Notes: generated by a model from the sequence alone, not told the origin. A stretch of DNA of 24,552 bases from an uncultured Rubrobacteraceae bacterium (GCA_902806105.1 CADCVI010000194.1:1-24552), one strand, 5' to 3'; positions 15,393-22,545 are shown, numbered from the stretch's first letter. Numbers and translations: made by a program.

Positions 15393-16337
15393 GTGCACAA
15401 GCTCGAATTGACCGCGGATGAGATAGAGGCGATCCGGCCGCTCGTGAAGGAGGTCGCCTCCCGGCATCATTCGGTAGAGGAGGCAGCTTTCCTGGACAGC
15501 GTGAGCATATATGCTCAGGAGCTTCCCAGGCGGGTGCGGGCGTTCTTCAACGCCTTCAGGTTGACGGAGCCGTCGGGCGTCTGCCTGGTCTCGGGCTACC
15601 CCGTAAACGACCTGAAGGTGGGCGAAACTCCGGCCCACTGGAGAACGGAACCCGGCTCCTCCACCGCGGAGGAGGAGGTCTTCCTGAACCTGTGCGGGGC
15701 CCTCCTGGGCGACGCGATCGCCTGGGCTCACCAGCGCGACGGGCTCGTCTGCCAGGACCTCCTGCCCATTCGTGGCCACGAGGACGCGATGCTCGGCTCC
15801 GGCAGCGATCTGGAGCTCGTCTGGCACACCGAAGACGCCCGCTACTCCTACCGGGGCGACTACATAGGCCTTATGTGCCTCAGAAACCCCGACGCCGTGC
15901 CCACCACCTTCGCCTCCATCGACGACGTACACCTGGATCCGGAACGGGTCCGGGTCCTCTTCGAGCCATCCTTCGTCTTCCGCCCGGACCCGTCGCACCC
16001 GACGGACGGGGCTCCGGAGCGGGCGGCCGTGCTGTTCGGCGACCCCGAGTCCCCTTACGTGCGCTTCGACCCGTACTCGATGGACCGCCCGAAGAGCGAG
16101 GAGGCGAGATCTGCCATGGACTACCTGACCCGGTGCATCGACGACAAACTGACAGGCGTCGCCCTGCAACCGGGGGATTGCCTGTTTATCGACAACTACA
16201 AGGCAGTCCACGGGAGAAGCTCCTTCAAGGCGAGGTTCGACGGGACGGATCGCTGGCTGAAGCGGATAAACATAACGAGGGACCTCAGGAAGTCACGCAG
16301 CGTCCGCGAGGCGCCAACATCCCGGGTGATCTCCTAG
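15393..16337 (+). CDS. Fe(II)/2-oxoglutarate-dependent amino-acid (arginine-type) beta-hydroxylase, VioC/AsnO-like
   Basis: The 314-residue clavaminate-synthase-like dioxygenase carries the iron triad His145 and Glu147 (WHTEDA) and His273 (AVHGRSSF). Arg291, 18 residues after the distal His, is in place to bind 2-oxoglutarate. The HxE form, the segment DYIGLMCLRNPD and the length match enzymes that hydroxylate free arginine or related amino acids (VioC, OrfP, AsnO group). The exact substrate cannot be read from sequence. Such enzymes usually sit in peptide-antibiotic clusters, but no NRPS or tailoring gene is nearby. GTG 15393 follows AAGGAG by 6 nt. It lies 33 nt after the GGDEF-EAL gene and is probably cotranscribed with it. 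Confidence 0.87.
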   Translation: MHKLELTADEIEAIRPLVKEVASRHHSVEEAAFLDSVSIYAQELPRRVRAFFNAFRLTEPSGVCLVSGYPVNDLKVGETPAHWRTEPGSSTAEEEVFLNLCGALLGDAIAWAHQRDGLVCQDLLPIRGHEDAMLGSGSDLELVWHTEDARYSYRGDYIGLMCLRNPDAVPTTFASIDDVHLDPERVRVLFEPSFVFRPDPSHPTDGAPERAAVLFGDPESPYVRFDPYSMDRPKSEEARSAMDYLTRCIDDKLTGVALQPGDCLFIDNYKAVHGRSSFKARFDGTDRWLKRINITRDLRKSRSVREAPTSRVIS

Positions 16338-16627
16338 GGGAGTGCGGCGAACCGGAAAGCTGCCACGCCGGGCGAAACGTCTGGCGGGCGGAAGGCACCA
16401 CCTACTCGTGGATTCCGCGGCAACACTTCTCGGCGGCAAGCCGCCCACGGCGAGAGCGCCGCAGGCTCGTCATCGGCCCCGACTCACCAGTTGATGTAGC
16501 CTCTCGGGCCTTCCTGGCGCGGTGGTGAGCCTGGCGACGAGCGTCGTCAAGACTCCTGTCGCTACGGCGCTCCCGCCCTTCGGATTTCGGTTCTTCCTCT
16601 CTACCCCTACGGCGGCGGGGGGTCGGT

Positions 16628-17971
16628 TCACTCTTGCTCCCAGTAGGTGACGCGGCCGCCTTTCTGGCACACGAAGCGTGTGCCTCCGTCCTGGGAGATC
16701 ACGACCGCCACCGATCCGGGCAGCGCGCCGCACAAACGGTAGGCCGAGCGGTGGCGAGCACCTACGTTCCCGGTCCCTTCTTCGGCGACCTCCTCGCCTT
16801 CGAGGTCCAGAGCCCTCCCGACGCTCTCGACGTCCGGGAGCCTGCCGGAGATCATGCCGCCGAAGCCCAAAAGCTCGTTTTGCTTGCTCATGACCACCGC
16901 GCCGTCGGCCGCCGCGAGGCCCGCGATGAGGTGGGCGGACTCGAAGAGCGCCTCGTCGAGCGTCGCTATCTCGTAGTCGGTCGCCACCTCGAACTCTCGC
17001 CAGCCAACCGGTCCGTGCCGTTCGGAGGCCCCGTGGAGCTGGGCGAGGCGGTTGAGGATGTCCACCACGAGGCCGGGGAAAGAGAGCCGGGCCCGGCCGT
17101 CCGCGAAGCGGTACCTGAGGTCGATGTAGGGGTACTCGTAGGAAGGTTCTCCGGCGTCCTGCGAGGGGACGAAGATCACCGTTCCGCCGTGGCGTGCGTC
17201 GCGCAGCACGCTTATCACGCGCTTCATCATGCGCTCCGCGATCCTGAGCGGAAGCGCCGGCTCCAGCGGCGCCCACCTCTCGCCCGAGAGCTCGCGCGCG
17301 CGGTTGCGGGCGACCTCATGCCGCCCCGTGAGGTCCTCCAGGAACCGGGAGAACTGGTCTGGCAGCCATTCCGACTCGAAGAGGTCCACCCGCGCCCCCG
17401 AGAGCCTTCCCCCCTGGAGCTTGCCGATGATCTCGTGGCCCTTGTACGCCTCTATGCTCCCCGGCGCGTCGACGTAGACGACCGGTACCGGCGGGAGCGG
17501 CGCCCCTGCCCGCCTGCCGCCCTTGACGTCCCTCAACCACCGGGCACCCGAGTCGATCAGGCCCCATATCCGCAAGTCTCCCTCCGCGCTCCGCCGTACC
17601 CCGATCAGCGTCCGCCGAGGGTCGGCAGCCACTGAGAGCCGCCTGATCTCCCTCGGCTCGAAGGCTAGCGAGCGGGGAAACTCGAGCCGCTGCAGGCCCT
17701 CGGGCGGCCTCCCCTCCGGATCGAAGAGCTCAGGCTCGGCGAGGATAGCGCGGAAGACGACCGGACGCTCCTCCTCGCGCAGCATGCTCGCCTGGTAGCA
17801 GGCGGCGAAGAAGCCCTCCAGCGCCCCGGCGCCGGGCGACGGTTCGGTGGCGCCAGAAGACTCCGGCGCGTCCGTCCACCGGTCCCGCACAAACCGGGCA
17901 AGATCAGCCGGGTACTCGTACCCCGCAGCCGCATGGCCTGATCCCACCGGGGTCGGTTCTCCTTTGAGCAT
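16628..17971 (-). CDS. Diadenylate cyclase (DisA_N/DAC domain) with N-terminal sensor-like region
   Basis: A 447-residue soluble protein. The C-terminal ~120 residues form a DAC domain that condenses two ATP into c-di-AMP: DGA (356-358) in AADGAVVMSKQNELLGFGG and RHR (406-408) in VGARHRSAYRLCGALPG, followed by VISQDGG. The first ~310 residues are not DisA's DNA-binding region nor a CdaA-type membrane anchor. They contain WGLIDSGARWL and VVYVDAPGSIEAYKG and probably belong to one of the DAC-associated sensor families (possibly the one named DACNV). ATG 17971 is chosen since GAGGAGG lies 5 nt upstream; a TTG at 17992 has no such site. It follows the AraC gene by 49 nt. Confidence 0.85.
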   Translation of the reverse strand: MLKGEPTPVGSGHAAAGYEYPADLARFVRDRWTDAPESSGATEPSPGAGALEGFFAACYQASMLREEERPVVFRAILAEPELFDPEGRPPEGLQRLEFPRSLAFEPREIRRLSVAADPRRTLIGVRRSAEGDLRIWGLIDSGARWLRDVKGGRRAGAPLPPVPVVYVDAPGSIEAYKGHEIIGKLQGGRLSGARVDLFESEWLPDQFSRFLEDLTGRHEVARNRARELSGERWAPLEPALPLRIAERMMKRVISVLRDARHGGTVIFVPSQDAGEPSYEYPYIDLRYRFADGRARLSFPGLVVDILNRLAQLHGASERHGPVGWREFEVATDYEIATLDEALFESAHLIAGLAAADGAVVMSKQNELLGFGGMISGRLPDVESVGRALDLEGEEVAEEGTGNVGARHRSAYRLCGALPGSVAVVISQDGGTRFVCQKGGRVTYWEQE

Positions 17972-18020
17972 CTTTGCCTCCTCAGGCCTCAAGCAAGCCC
18001 GTTGTCGACCCCAGATCGGC

Positions 18021-18971
18021 TCACAGGCCGGCGCCTTCCCTCACGGCCTCCCGCAGCCGTTCCACGTCACGCACCGGCGGCGCGCCAAACAGCCTCTTGT
18101 ACTCGCGGGTGAAGTGCGAGGCGTCGCCGTAGCCCACGCGGTAGCCGGCGCTCGCGGCGTCGAGGTCCTCACCGAGCATGAGGCGGCGGGCCTCCTGGAG
18201 GCGCATCCGCTTCTGGAACTGCAGGGGGCTCATCGCGGTGACCGCCTTGAAGTGGTGGTGGAAGCCCGAGACGCTCATCCCAATCTCCCTGGCGATGTCC
18301 TCGATCCGGAGCGGCCGGTCGAAGTCCTTGCGGAGCCGCTCCAGGGCCCTGGCTATGCGATGGGCGTGGCCGCCGAGGGCCGCGATGTGGTGGAGCCGGC
18401 CGCCCTGCTCCCCCTTGAGGAGCCGGAAAACGATCTCCCGGGTGATGAGCGGCGCGAGGAAACGCGCCTCCTCGACGGGCGAGTCCTGGAGCCGGACGAG
18501 CCTCAAGACGGCGTCCAACAGGCCGGGATCCAGCGGGCTCACGTCGAAGGCCCTCGCGGCGGCGTGGTCCCGCGGCGCGGGGTGGCCGGCCTCGACCATG
18601 ACCGAAGCTACAAGGGCGGGGTCGAGCTCGACAACGGCGCCTAGATACGGCCGCTCCTCCGACGCCTCGGTGACCCGGGTCGCGACGGGCAACGCGGCGG
18701 TGGTGATGAGGTAGCGCGCGTGATCGTACCGGTAGCAATCGTCGCCCAGCAGGACCTCCTTGGAGCCCTGCGCGATCATGCAAAAGGCGGGCGAGGAGAC
18801 GCCGTGGGACGTCGGCGTGGGCGAGGACGCGCGGAGCAGCCGGAGCCCTCCCGGCACCTCGACCGCCCCGTCTCCGCGGACGGCCCGAGCGATGCGCTCG
18901 ACCAGCTCGTCGCGGACGGCTTGCGCCCCGTACGCCTCGCTCTTCGGAACCAAGCGGTTCATCAGATCCAT
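18021..18971 (-). CDS. AraC-family transcriptional regulator (AraC_N type)
   Basis: The 316-residue regulator has an N-terminal cupin-like AraC_N region (GLRLLRASSPTPTSHGVSSP, then FCMIAQGSKEVLLGDDCYRY). The C-terminal double helix-turn-helix spans about residues 210-305 and contains IEDIAREIGMSVSGFHHHFK and YGDASHFTREYKRLFG. Its closest functional analogue by layout is YqhC, which controls a neighbouring alcohol dehydrogenase; here a zinc alcohol dehydrogenase lies divergently upstream. ATG 18971 is chosen because GGGAAGAAG precedes it; a TTG at 19010 would add 13 residues but has no ribosome site. The diadenylate cyclase follows, perhaps in one transcript. Confidence 0.9.
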   Translation of the reverse strand: MDLMNRLVPKSEAYGAQAVRDELVERIARAVRGDGAVEVPGGLRLLRASSPTPTSHGVSSPAFCMIAQGSKEVLLGDDCYRYDHARYLITTAALPVATRVTEASEERPYLGAVVELDPALVASVMVEAGHPAPRDHAAARAFDVSPLDPGLLDAVLRLVRLQDSPVEEARFLAPLITREIVFRLLKGEQGGRLHHIAALGGHAHRIARALERLRKDFDRPLRIEDIAREIGMSVSGFHHHFKAVTAMSPLQFQKRMRLQEARRLMLGEDLDAASAGYRVGYGDASHFTREYKRLFGAPPVRDVERLREAVREGAGL

Positions 18972-19044
18972 CGCAGCTTCTTCCCTCGTCTCCGCATCGC
19001 CCACCTCCAAGATTTGCAGGATAGTGCAAGACTTCTAGATGATC

Positions 19045-19050
19045 ATTATA
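19045..19050 (-). promoter_or_regulatory. -10 box for the AraC-type gene
   Basis: A perfect TATAAT on the minus strand (reading 19050 to 19045), with the palindrome ATGATCAT touching its downstream edge. The start point would be near 19038, giving a leader of roughly 65 nt before ATG 18971. No good -35 is seen at 16-18 nt. Confidence 0.45.
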
Positions 19051-19104
19051 ACGTCCCGCGCTCCAAGGCCCCTAGAATAGGCGTCAGCGAGCGAGGTTGG
19101 CCCG

Positions 19105-19127
19105 AACTCCAGGACCCTCCTGGAGTT
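19105..19127. repeat. Perfect 10-bp inverted repeat, possible operator or attenuator
   Basis: AACTCCAGGA (19105-19114) and TCCTGGAGTT (19118-19127) are exact complements around CCC, with one more G-T pair outside. It lies about 150 nt before the alcohol dehydrogenase and about 135 nt before the AraC gene. As DNA it could bind a dimeric regulator; as RNA it is a stable hairpin. No T-run follows on the plus strand. Confidence 0.5.
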
Positions 19128-19208
19128 TCGTCCAATAGAAGATGCCGGTTTGGGTAGACGCGACGCATGCCTGCTGAGGACGAGTAGAGCAATGACAGGA
19201 GAGGGTTT

Positions 19209-19322
19209 ATGACCGAAGAACCGCCGCGTCTCTCGCTCTTGACGATCTGCAATCCACCGAAACCAGGAGGTAAACCACCATGCGCGCAACCGTTATGTAC
19301 TCCGCCGGGGACGTCCGAGTAG
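19209..19322 (+). CDS. Possible upstream leader ORF of the alcohol dehydrogenase
   Basis: A 37-codon frame starts at ATG 19209, which follows AGGAGAGGG at good spacing, and ends at TAG 19320-19322, inside the dehydrogenase gene (start 19280) in a different frame. The peptide begins MTEEPPRLSLLTICNPP and is rich in Pro, including PPKPGG and PP pairs. Ribosomes reading it would cross the dehydrogenase ribosome site and start codon. It is unrelated to anything I know; a regulatory leader peptide is possible, and chance is not excluded. Confidence 0.3.
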   Translation: MTEEPPRLSLLTICNPPKPGGKPPCAQPLCTPPGTSE

Positions 19323-20314
19323 AGAACGTCCCCGACGCCAGGATCGTCGAGCCGACCGACGCGCTGATCCGCGTCACCCGCGCCTGCATCTGCGGCAGCG
19401 ACCTCCATCCGTACCACCAGATGGAGCCGAGCGAGACCGGAACCCGCATGGGCCACGAGGCCGTAGGCGTCGTCGAGGACGTCGGATCTGAGGTCGCGAA
19501 GATCGAGAAGGGCGACCTCGTCGTTATGCCGTTCGCCTTCTCCGACGGCACCTGCGAGTTCTGCCGCGAGGGGCTCCCGACGGCGTGCGTGCACGTCGGG
19601 TTCTTCGGCAACCCGAACACCGACGGGGCACAGGCCGAGGCGGTGCGCGTCCCGTACGCCGACGGGACGCTGTTCGCGCTGCCCGTCGGCGAGGACGACG
19701 CGCTGATGCCTTCGCTTCTGACCCTCTCGGACGTGATGGCGACGGGCCACCACGCGGCGGTCGTCGCCGGGGTCGGTCCGGGCAAGAGCGTGGCCGTGGT
19801 GGGCGACGGGGCCGTCGGCCTGTGCGGCGTGATCGCCGCCAGGCGCCTGGGCGCCGAGCAGATCGTTATTATGGGCCGCCACGAAGACCGGATCGCGCTG
19901 GCCAAAGAGTTCGGCGCGACGGACGTGGTGAGCGAGCGGGGCGAGGAGGCGGTGGAGCGCGTGCGCGGGCTCACCGGCGGCTTCGGGGTCCACTCGGTGC
20001 TGGAGTGCGTCGGCTACGCTCAGGCGATGGAGACTGCCATCGGCGTCGCGCGTCCGGGCGGGGCGGTCGGCCGCGTCGGCGTGCCCCAGGACGAGACGAT
20101 CCCCGCCTCGCTGCCGGCGTTCTTCGGGAACGTCACCGTGGGCGGCGGGCCCGCTCCGGTCCGGGCGTACGTCGAGGAACTGCTGCCGGACGTCCTCGAA
20201 GGCAGGATCGAGCCCGGGCGTGTATTCGACCGGAGCGTGGGCCTCGACGGGGTGCCGGACGGCTACCGGGCGATGGACGAGCGGGAGGCGATCAAGGTCA
20301 TGGTACGGCCGTGA
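19280..20314 (+). CDS. Zinc-dependent alcohol dehydrogenase (MDR family)
   Basis: The 344-residue medium-chain dehydrogenase has catalytic zinc ligands Cys38 (CICGSD) and His59-Glu60 (GHEAVG). The structural zinc lobe has Cys92, Cys95 and Cys103, but the first of the usual four cysteines is Asp89 (SDGTCEFC). The Rossmann loop VVGDGAVGLCG is followed by a basic strand end, GRHEDR, which hints at NADP rather than NAD. Substrate is unknown; the family covers alcohols, polyols and formaldehyde. ATG 19280 follows AGGAGGT by 8 nt. It diverges from the AraC-type gene, its likely regulator, and its stop overlaps the start of a broken gene (GTGA, 20311-20314). Confidence 0.9.
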   Translation: MRATVMYSAGDVRVENVPDARIVEPTDALIRVTRACICGSDLHPYHQMEPSETGTRMGHEAVGVVEDVGSEVAKIEKGDLVVMPFAFSDGTCEFCREGLPTACVHVGFFGNPNTDGAQAEAVRVPYADGTLFALPVGEDDALMPSLLTLSDVMATGHHAAVVAGVGPGKSVAVVGDGAVGLCGVIAARRLGAEQIVIMGRHEDRIALAKEFGATDVVSERGEEAVERVRGLTGGFGVHSVLECVGYAQAMETAIGVARPGGAVGRVGVPQDETIPASLPAFFGNVTVGGGPAPVRAYVEELLPDVLEGRIEPGRVFDRSVGLDGVPDGYRAMDEREAIKVMVRP

Positions 20315-20482
20315 GCTCGACGGGTTGGGCGGCCGACGAGCTCGACAGGATCGGGGCGGCGTAGAAGCTGCGGCCGCGTCGCTGCGGTCCGACGGCACGC
20401 CGTCGTCGGGCTGGACGTCACCATCCTCACGGACGCCGAGGCGGCGGTGCGGGCCGCGGTCGAGCGGTTCCCGGGACCGTAG
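20311..20482 (+). pseudogene. Broken gene coupled to the alcohol dehydrogenase stop
   Basis: A GTG at 20311 overlaps the dehydrogenase TGA (GTGA), as in coupled genes, and encodes SSTGWAADELDRIGAA before a TAG at 20362. In a second frame the next codons give EAAAASLRSDGT, which together recall the N-terminus of small DUF2255 or nitroreductase-like proteins (W.ADEL.RIG.A.EL...S.R.DGT). A third frame then encodes AVVGLDVTILTDAEAAVRAA and VERFPGP before TAG at about 20480, which recalls a short-chain dehydrogenase fragment. The pieces suggest decay of one or two genes. Family guesses are weak; the loss of frame is what can be seen. Confidence 0.35.
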
Positions 20483-20515
20483 TGCCGAACCACGGCTCGA
20501 AGAGCCTGGAGCGCG

Positions 20516-21313
20516 TCAAGTACCCGTCTCGACCTTTATCTCGGATCCGAGCGGGGGACGTCCGAACTCCTCCCAGGCGCTGCCGCCGCGCAAGAAGAGC
20601 TCCATCCACACCGTCTCTTCGCCCGACGCGTCCCTCCAGCCGCTGCTTCCGGGTGCGAAGGCCAACCTACCTTCCTCGACCCCGAAACTGCCGTCGCTCG
20701 CCGTCGCCTCCAGCTCGGCCCCGCCGATCCCGACCCTCACGACCGAGCCGGACGCGGGCGTTCCGCTCTCCCCTCTCTTGATGGTCGTCTTCAGGTTGCC
20801 GTAGCCGTCCGCGTAGGCGAGGCGGTACGCCGGAACGTTCGGTACCTCCGAGGGGGACATCTCCTCGGCCAGACCGTCGGGACGGCCGGTGGCGATGGCC
20901 GCCGCGGCCTCCGGGAAGAGGTCGCGCGAACGGAACTGCGAGCCCCCCGTCCCCGCGGAGGCCCAGCGCAGCTCCTCGGCGGCGTCGCGCACGAAGGAGA
21001 AGGCGTAACCGGCGTTGACCCCGACCACGCGCACGCCGGTCGGCAGGAGCGCGTACGCGAGGCGCTCCCCCTCGTTCCCGGCACGCGCCTCCCCGTCGTC
21101 CTCGCGCGGTGCGACGTTGTGGTAGATGACGGTCCCGGGCGGGGCCTCGTTCAAGCCCAACTGGGCCACGCAGAACCCGGCCGCGAGCGTGGCGAAAGGC
21201 GGCACGGGCGTCGGCACCGGCTCGGCATCCGGCAGGTGAAGCTTTATGCGCTGGACGACCTCGGCGAACGCCAGGTCCCCGGGCCCGTAATCCGCGACTA
21301 TGTGAACCAGCAT
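20516..21313 (-). CDS. Divergent SAM hydroxide adenosyltransferase (DUF62) family protein
   Basis: A 265-residue protein with the DUF62 two-domain outline: N-terminal VHIVADYGPGDLAFAEVVQR (usual TDFG..D.YVG), central VVGVNAGYAFSFV (usual VGPDNG), and C-terminal beta-barrel with YADGYGNLKTTIKRGE (usual D.FGN..TNI). Family members split S-adenosylmethionine to adenosine and methionine; relatives are the fluorinase and chlorinase. The usual central VDPGVG reads YHNVAPRED here, and the usual acidic segment before it reads PVPPFATLAAG, so the activity cannot be assumed. ATG 21313 follows GGGAGGCGGAG directly, the best site in this part; longer readings lack conserved sequence. Confidence 0.75.
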   Translation of the reverse strand: MLVHIVADYGPGDLAFAEVVQRIKLHLPDAEPVPTPVPPFATLAAGFCVAQLGLNEAPPGTVIYHNVAPREDDGEARAGNEGERLAYALLPTGVRVVGVNAGYAFSFVRDAAEELRWASAGTGGSQFRSRDLFPEAAAAIATGRPDGLAEEMSPSEVPNVPAYRLAYADGYGNLKTTIKRGESGTPASGSVVRVGIGGAELEATASDGSFGVEEGRLAFAPGSSGWRDASGEETVWMELFLRGGSAWEEFGRPPLGSEIKVETGT

Positions 21314-21739
21314 CTCCGCCTCCCGCGACGACGCGACCGCTCTTCGAGCGGACTCTACCCTATCCGCGGATGGCAAGGAAGAACAAAGGATACGTGAAAG
21401 GGCTCCCGTCGGCGCGGAGCGTCGTCTTCGGCATCCCCCTGACCGCCTCCGCGAGCAACGGGCCAGCTTCTCGGGCCGCGAGACATCTGGAAGTACGAGT
21501 CTGCCCGAATAACCCAATGATGACCCGCGGTGTTAGGTTGGAATCCGCTTTCCTTTGCGCCGGGAGCAGCGGCTCTCGAGCACGCAGAGATCGGCGGCCA
21601 GGATCATGCCGTCGAGCATTTCCCAGACGGTTTCTCTCAACATCCCGCTAGACAACGACAAGAAGAAGGGCCGGGGCGTGGTAGCCCTAGCCCTATGAGA
21701 AGGAGTGCCCTGCGGGGTCCTGTTTATCGTCTCGCCCTC
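21314..21739. other. Gap of 426 nt without a clear gene
   Basis: This stretch starts with a 6-bp stem, CCGCTC-TTC-GAGCGG (21337-21351), in the leader of the DUF62 gene. One short minus-strand frame looks somewhat gene-like (21533-21643). I see no promoter, repeat or RNA gene that I can support in the rest. Confidence 0.5.
21533..21643 (-). CDS. Very short hypothetical ORF (36 aa)
   Basis: ATG 21643 to TAA 21535-21533 encodes MLRETVWEMLDGMILAADLC and 16 further residues ending in a basic tail with RRKGKR. It has two more Cys-containing turns and mostly G/C-ending codons in the first half. There is no good ribosome site (AGCGGG touches the ATG). It may be a tiny protein, a gene remnant, or chance; I recognise no family. 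Confidence 0.18.
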   Translation of the reverse strand: MLRETVWEMLDGMILAADLCVLESRCSRRKGKRIPT

Positions 21740-22207
21740 CTAGCGCTCGCGCACCACCAGCGTGCCCGCCGCCATGTCCCCGAGGCGCTGGTCTTTCCTC
21801 GAGGACACCACCGCCACGAAGCCCACGAGGTAGCCTAACAAACCGTCCACCACCCGCAGCAACGAGCGCACCAGCGCCCTCTTCAACCCGGGCGCCCCGC
21901 CGGTGTCCTCCCGGACCACCCTGATCCCGAGGAGCATCTTCCCCACGGTCTGTCCCCGGTAGCCCTCCATGATGGCGTAGTAGGCCATGGCCAGGATGAA
22001 GAATCCCGCCGACCAGGTGTAGCCCACGAGGAGAGGCTCCCCGCTCTCGCCGATCCGCGCCATCCCGAGGGGCAGCGAGATCGCCGAGAAGACGGCGCCG
22101 AGGAGCAGCCCGTCGGCGATGATGGCCAGAGCCCTCCTCCCGGTCAGGCCGAAGTCCGTCGCCGCCGCCGCGTTTGGCGCCTTTTCCCCAAGAGAAGAAT
22201 TAGCCAT
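21740..22207 (-). CDS. RDD-family membrane protein
   Basis: The 155-residue membrane protein is named for its conserved Arg and Asp residues. TGRRALAIIADGLLLGAVF opens the first membrane segment with the Arg and Asp, a second segment follows around GYTWSAGFFILAMAYY, and the loop GYRGQTVGKMLLGIRVVRED is the clearest family mark. A third segment around LLGYLVGFVAVV precedes QRLGDMAAGTLVVRER. The family's role is mostly unknown; some members act in ion exchange. ATG 22207 is chosen because the conserved part begins shortly after and AAGGGGA lies about 9 nt upstream; the open frame further upstream has no conserved sequence. It stands alone, not in an evident operon. Confidence 0.85.
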   Translation of the reverse strand: MANSSLGEKAPNAAAATDFGLTGRRALAIIADGLLLGAVFSAISLPLGMARIGESGEPLLVGYTWSAGFFILAMAYYAIMEGYRGQTVGKMLLGIRVVREDTGGAPGLKRALVRSLLRVVDGLLGYLVGFVAVVSSRKDQRLGDMAAGTLVVRER

Positions 22208-22440
22208 GAGTCCGTTCCCCTTTCGTCGTCTTGCCGTTTCCTGCCTACACCTCGACCCTAGCCGGGGAAGTGGCGCTGGGCATCGGTCCGGAGACTGATC
22301 CCGGGGGTGAAGGTAGTCCTGGACGGGCCTACGGGATTTGGCACTAACGCCCAGGGTCCTGTCGATAAATGACGCGGATACCGAGAACAACTGCTCCCTG
22401 CATTTTGGGGGATAGGGGCAAGGGACAGACGCCCATGTGA

Positions 22441-22455
22441 TTTGTGTGACAAATT
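22441..22455. repeat. AT-rich inverted repeat ATTTGT-GTG-ACAAAT
   Basis: Perfect 6-bp arms (22441-22446 and 22450-22455) around GTG, in an unusually AT-rich pocket of a GC-rich region. It resembles a dimeric repressor site in form. No regulator or promoter can be assigned. Confidence 0.35.
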
Positions 22456-22507
22456 GCCCATATACCCACCCAATCCACCAGTTCAAGATATCCCCATAGA
22501 AAAAGGT

Positions 22508-22530
22508 GGAGAAGGAGCCTCTCCTTCTCC
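22508..22530 (-). terminator. Perfect 10-bp hairpin with T-run on the minus strand
   Basis: GGAGAAGGAG (22508-22517) pairs exactly with CTCCTTCTCC (22521-22530) around CCT. Read on the minus strand, the hairpin is followed after three bases by TTTTT, the form of an intrinsic terminator. No minus-strand gene is evident upstream of it, so it might end an unannotated RNA. On the plus strand it is a purine-rich hairpin just before the ribosome site of the 59-aa ORF. Confidence 0.45.
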
Positions 22531-22545
22531 GGGAAGGAACGGGAG

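Larger units (their letters stand above)
18972..19279. other. Divergent control region between araC-type gene and alcohol dehydrogenase
   Basis: This 308-nt region carries a minus-strand TATAAT (19050-19045), an 8-bp palindrome ATGATCAT overlapping it (19039-19046), a perfect 10-bp inverted repeat (19105-19127), and a short ORF with a ribosome site (from 19209). The adh ribosome site AGGAGGT lies at 19265-19271. I could not fix the adh promoter. Confidence 0.55.
22208..22545. other. Gene-poor stretch with AT-rich palindrome
   Basis: No convincing gene in 338 nt. From about 22360 to 22510 the GC content drops well below that of the flanks. It includes the palindrome at 22441-22455 and ends in a perfect hairpin (22508-22530). 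The base composition suggests a control region or imported DNA. Confidence 0.45.

Noticed and set aside
13673..15421. 582-codon frame overlapping the GGDEF-EAL gene
   Set aside because: Out-of-frame shadow, full of Arg, Gly and Pro, covering the GGDEF and EAL coding sequence.
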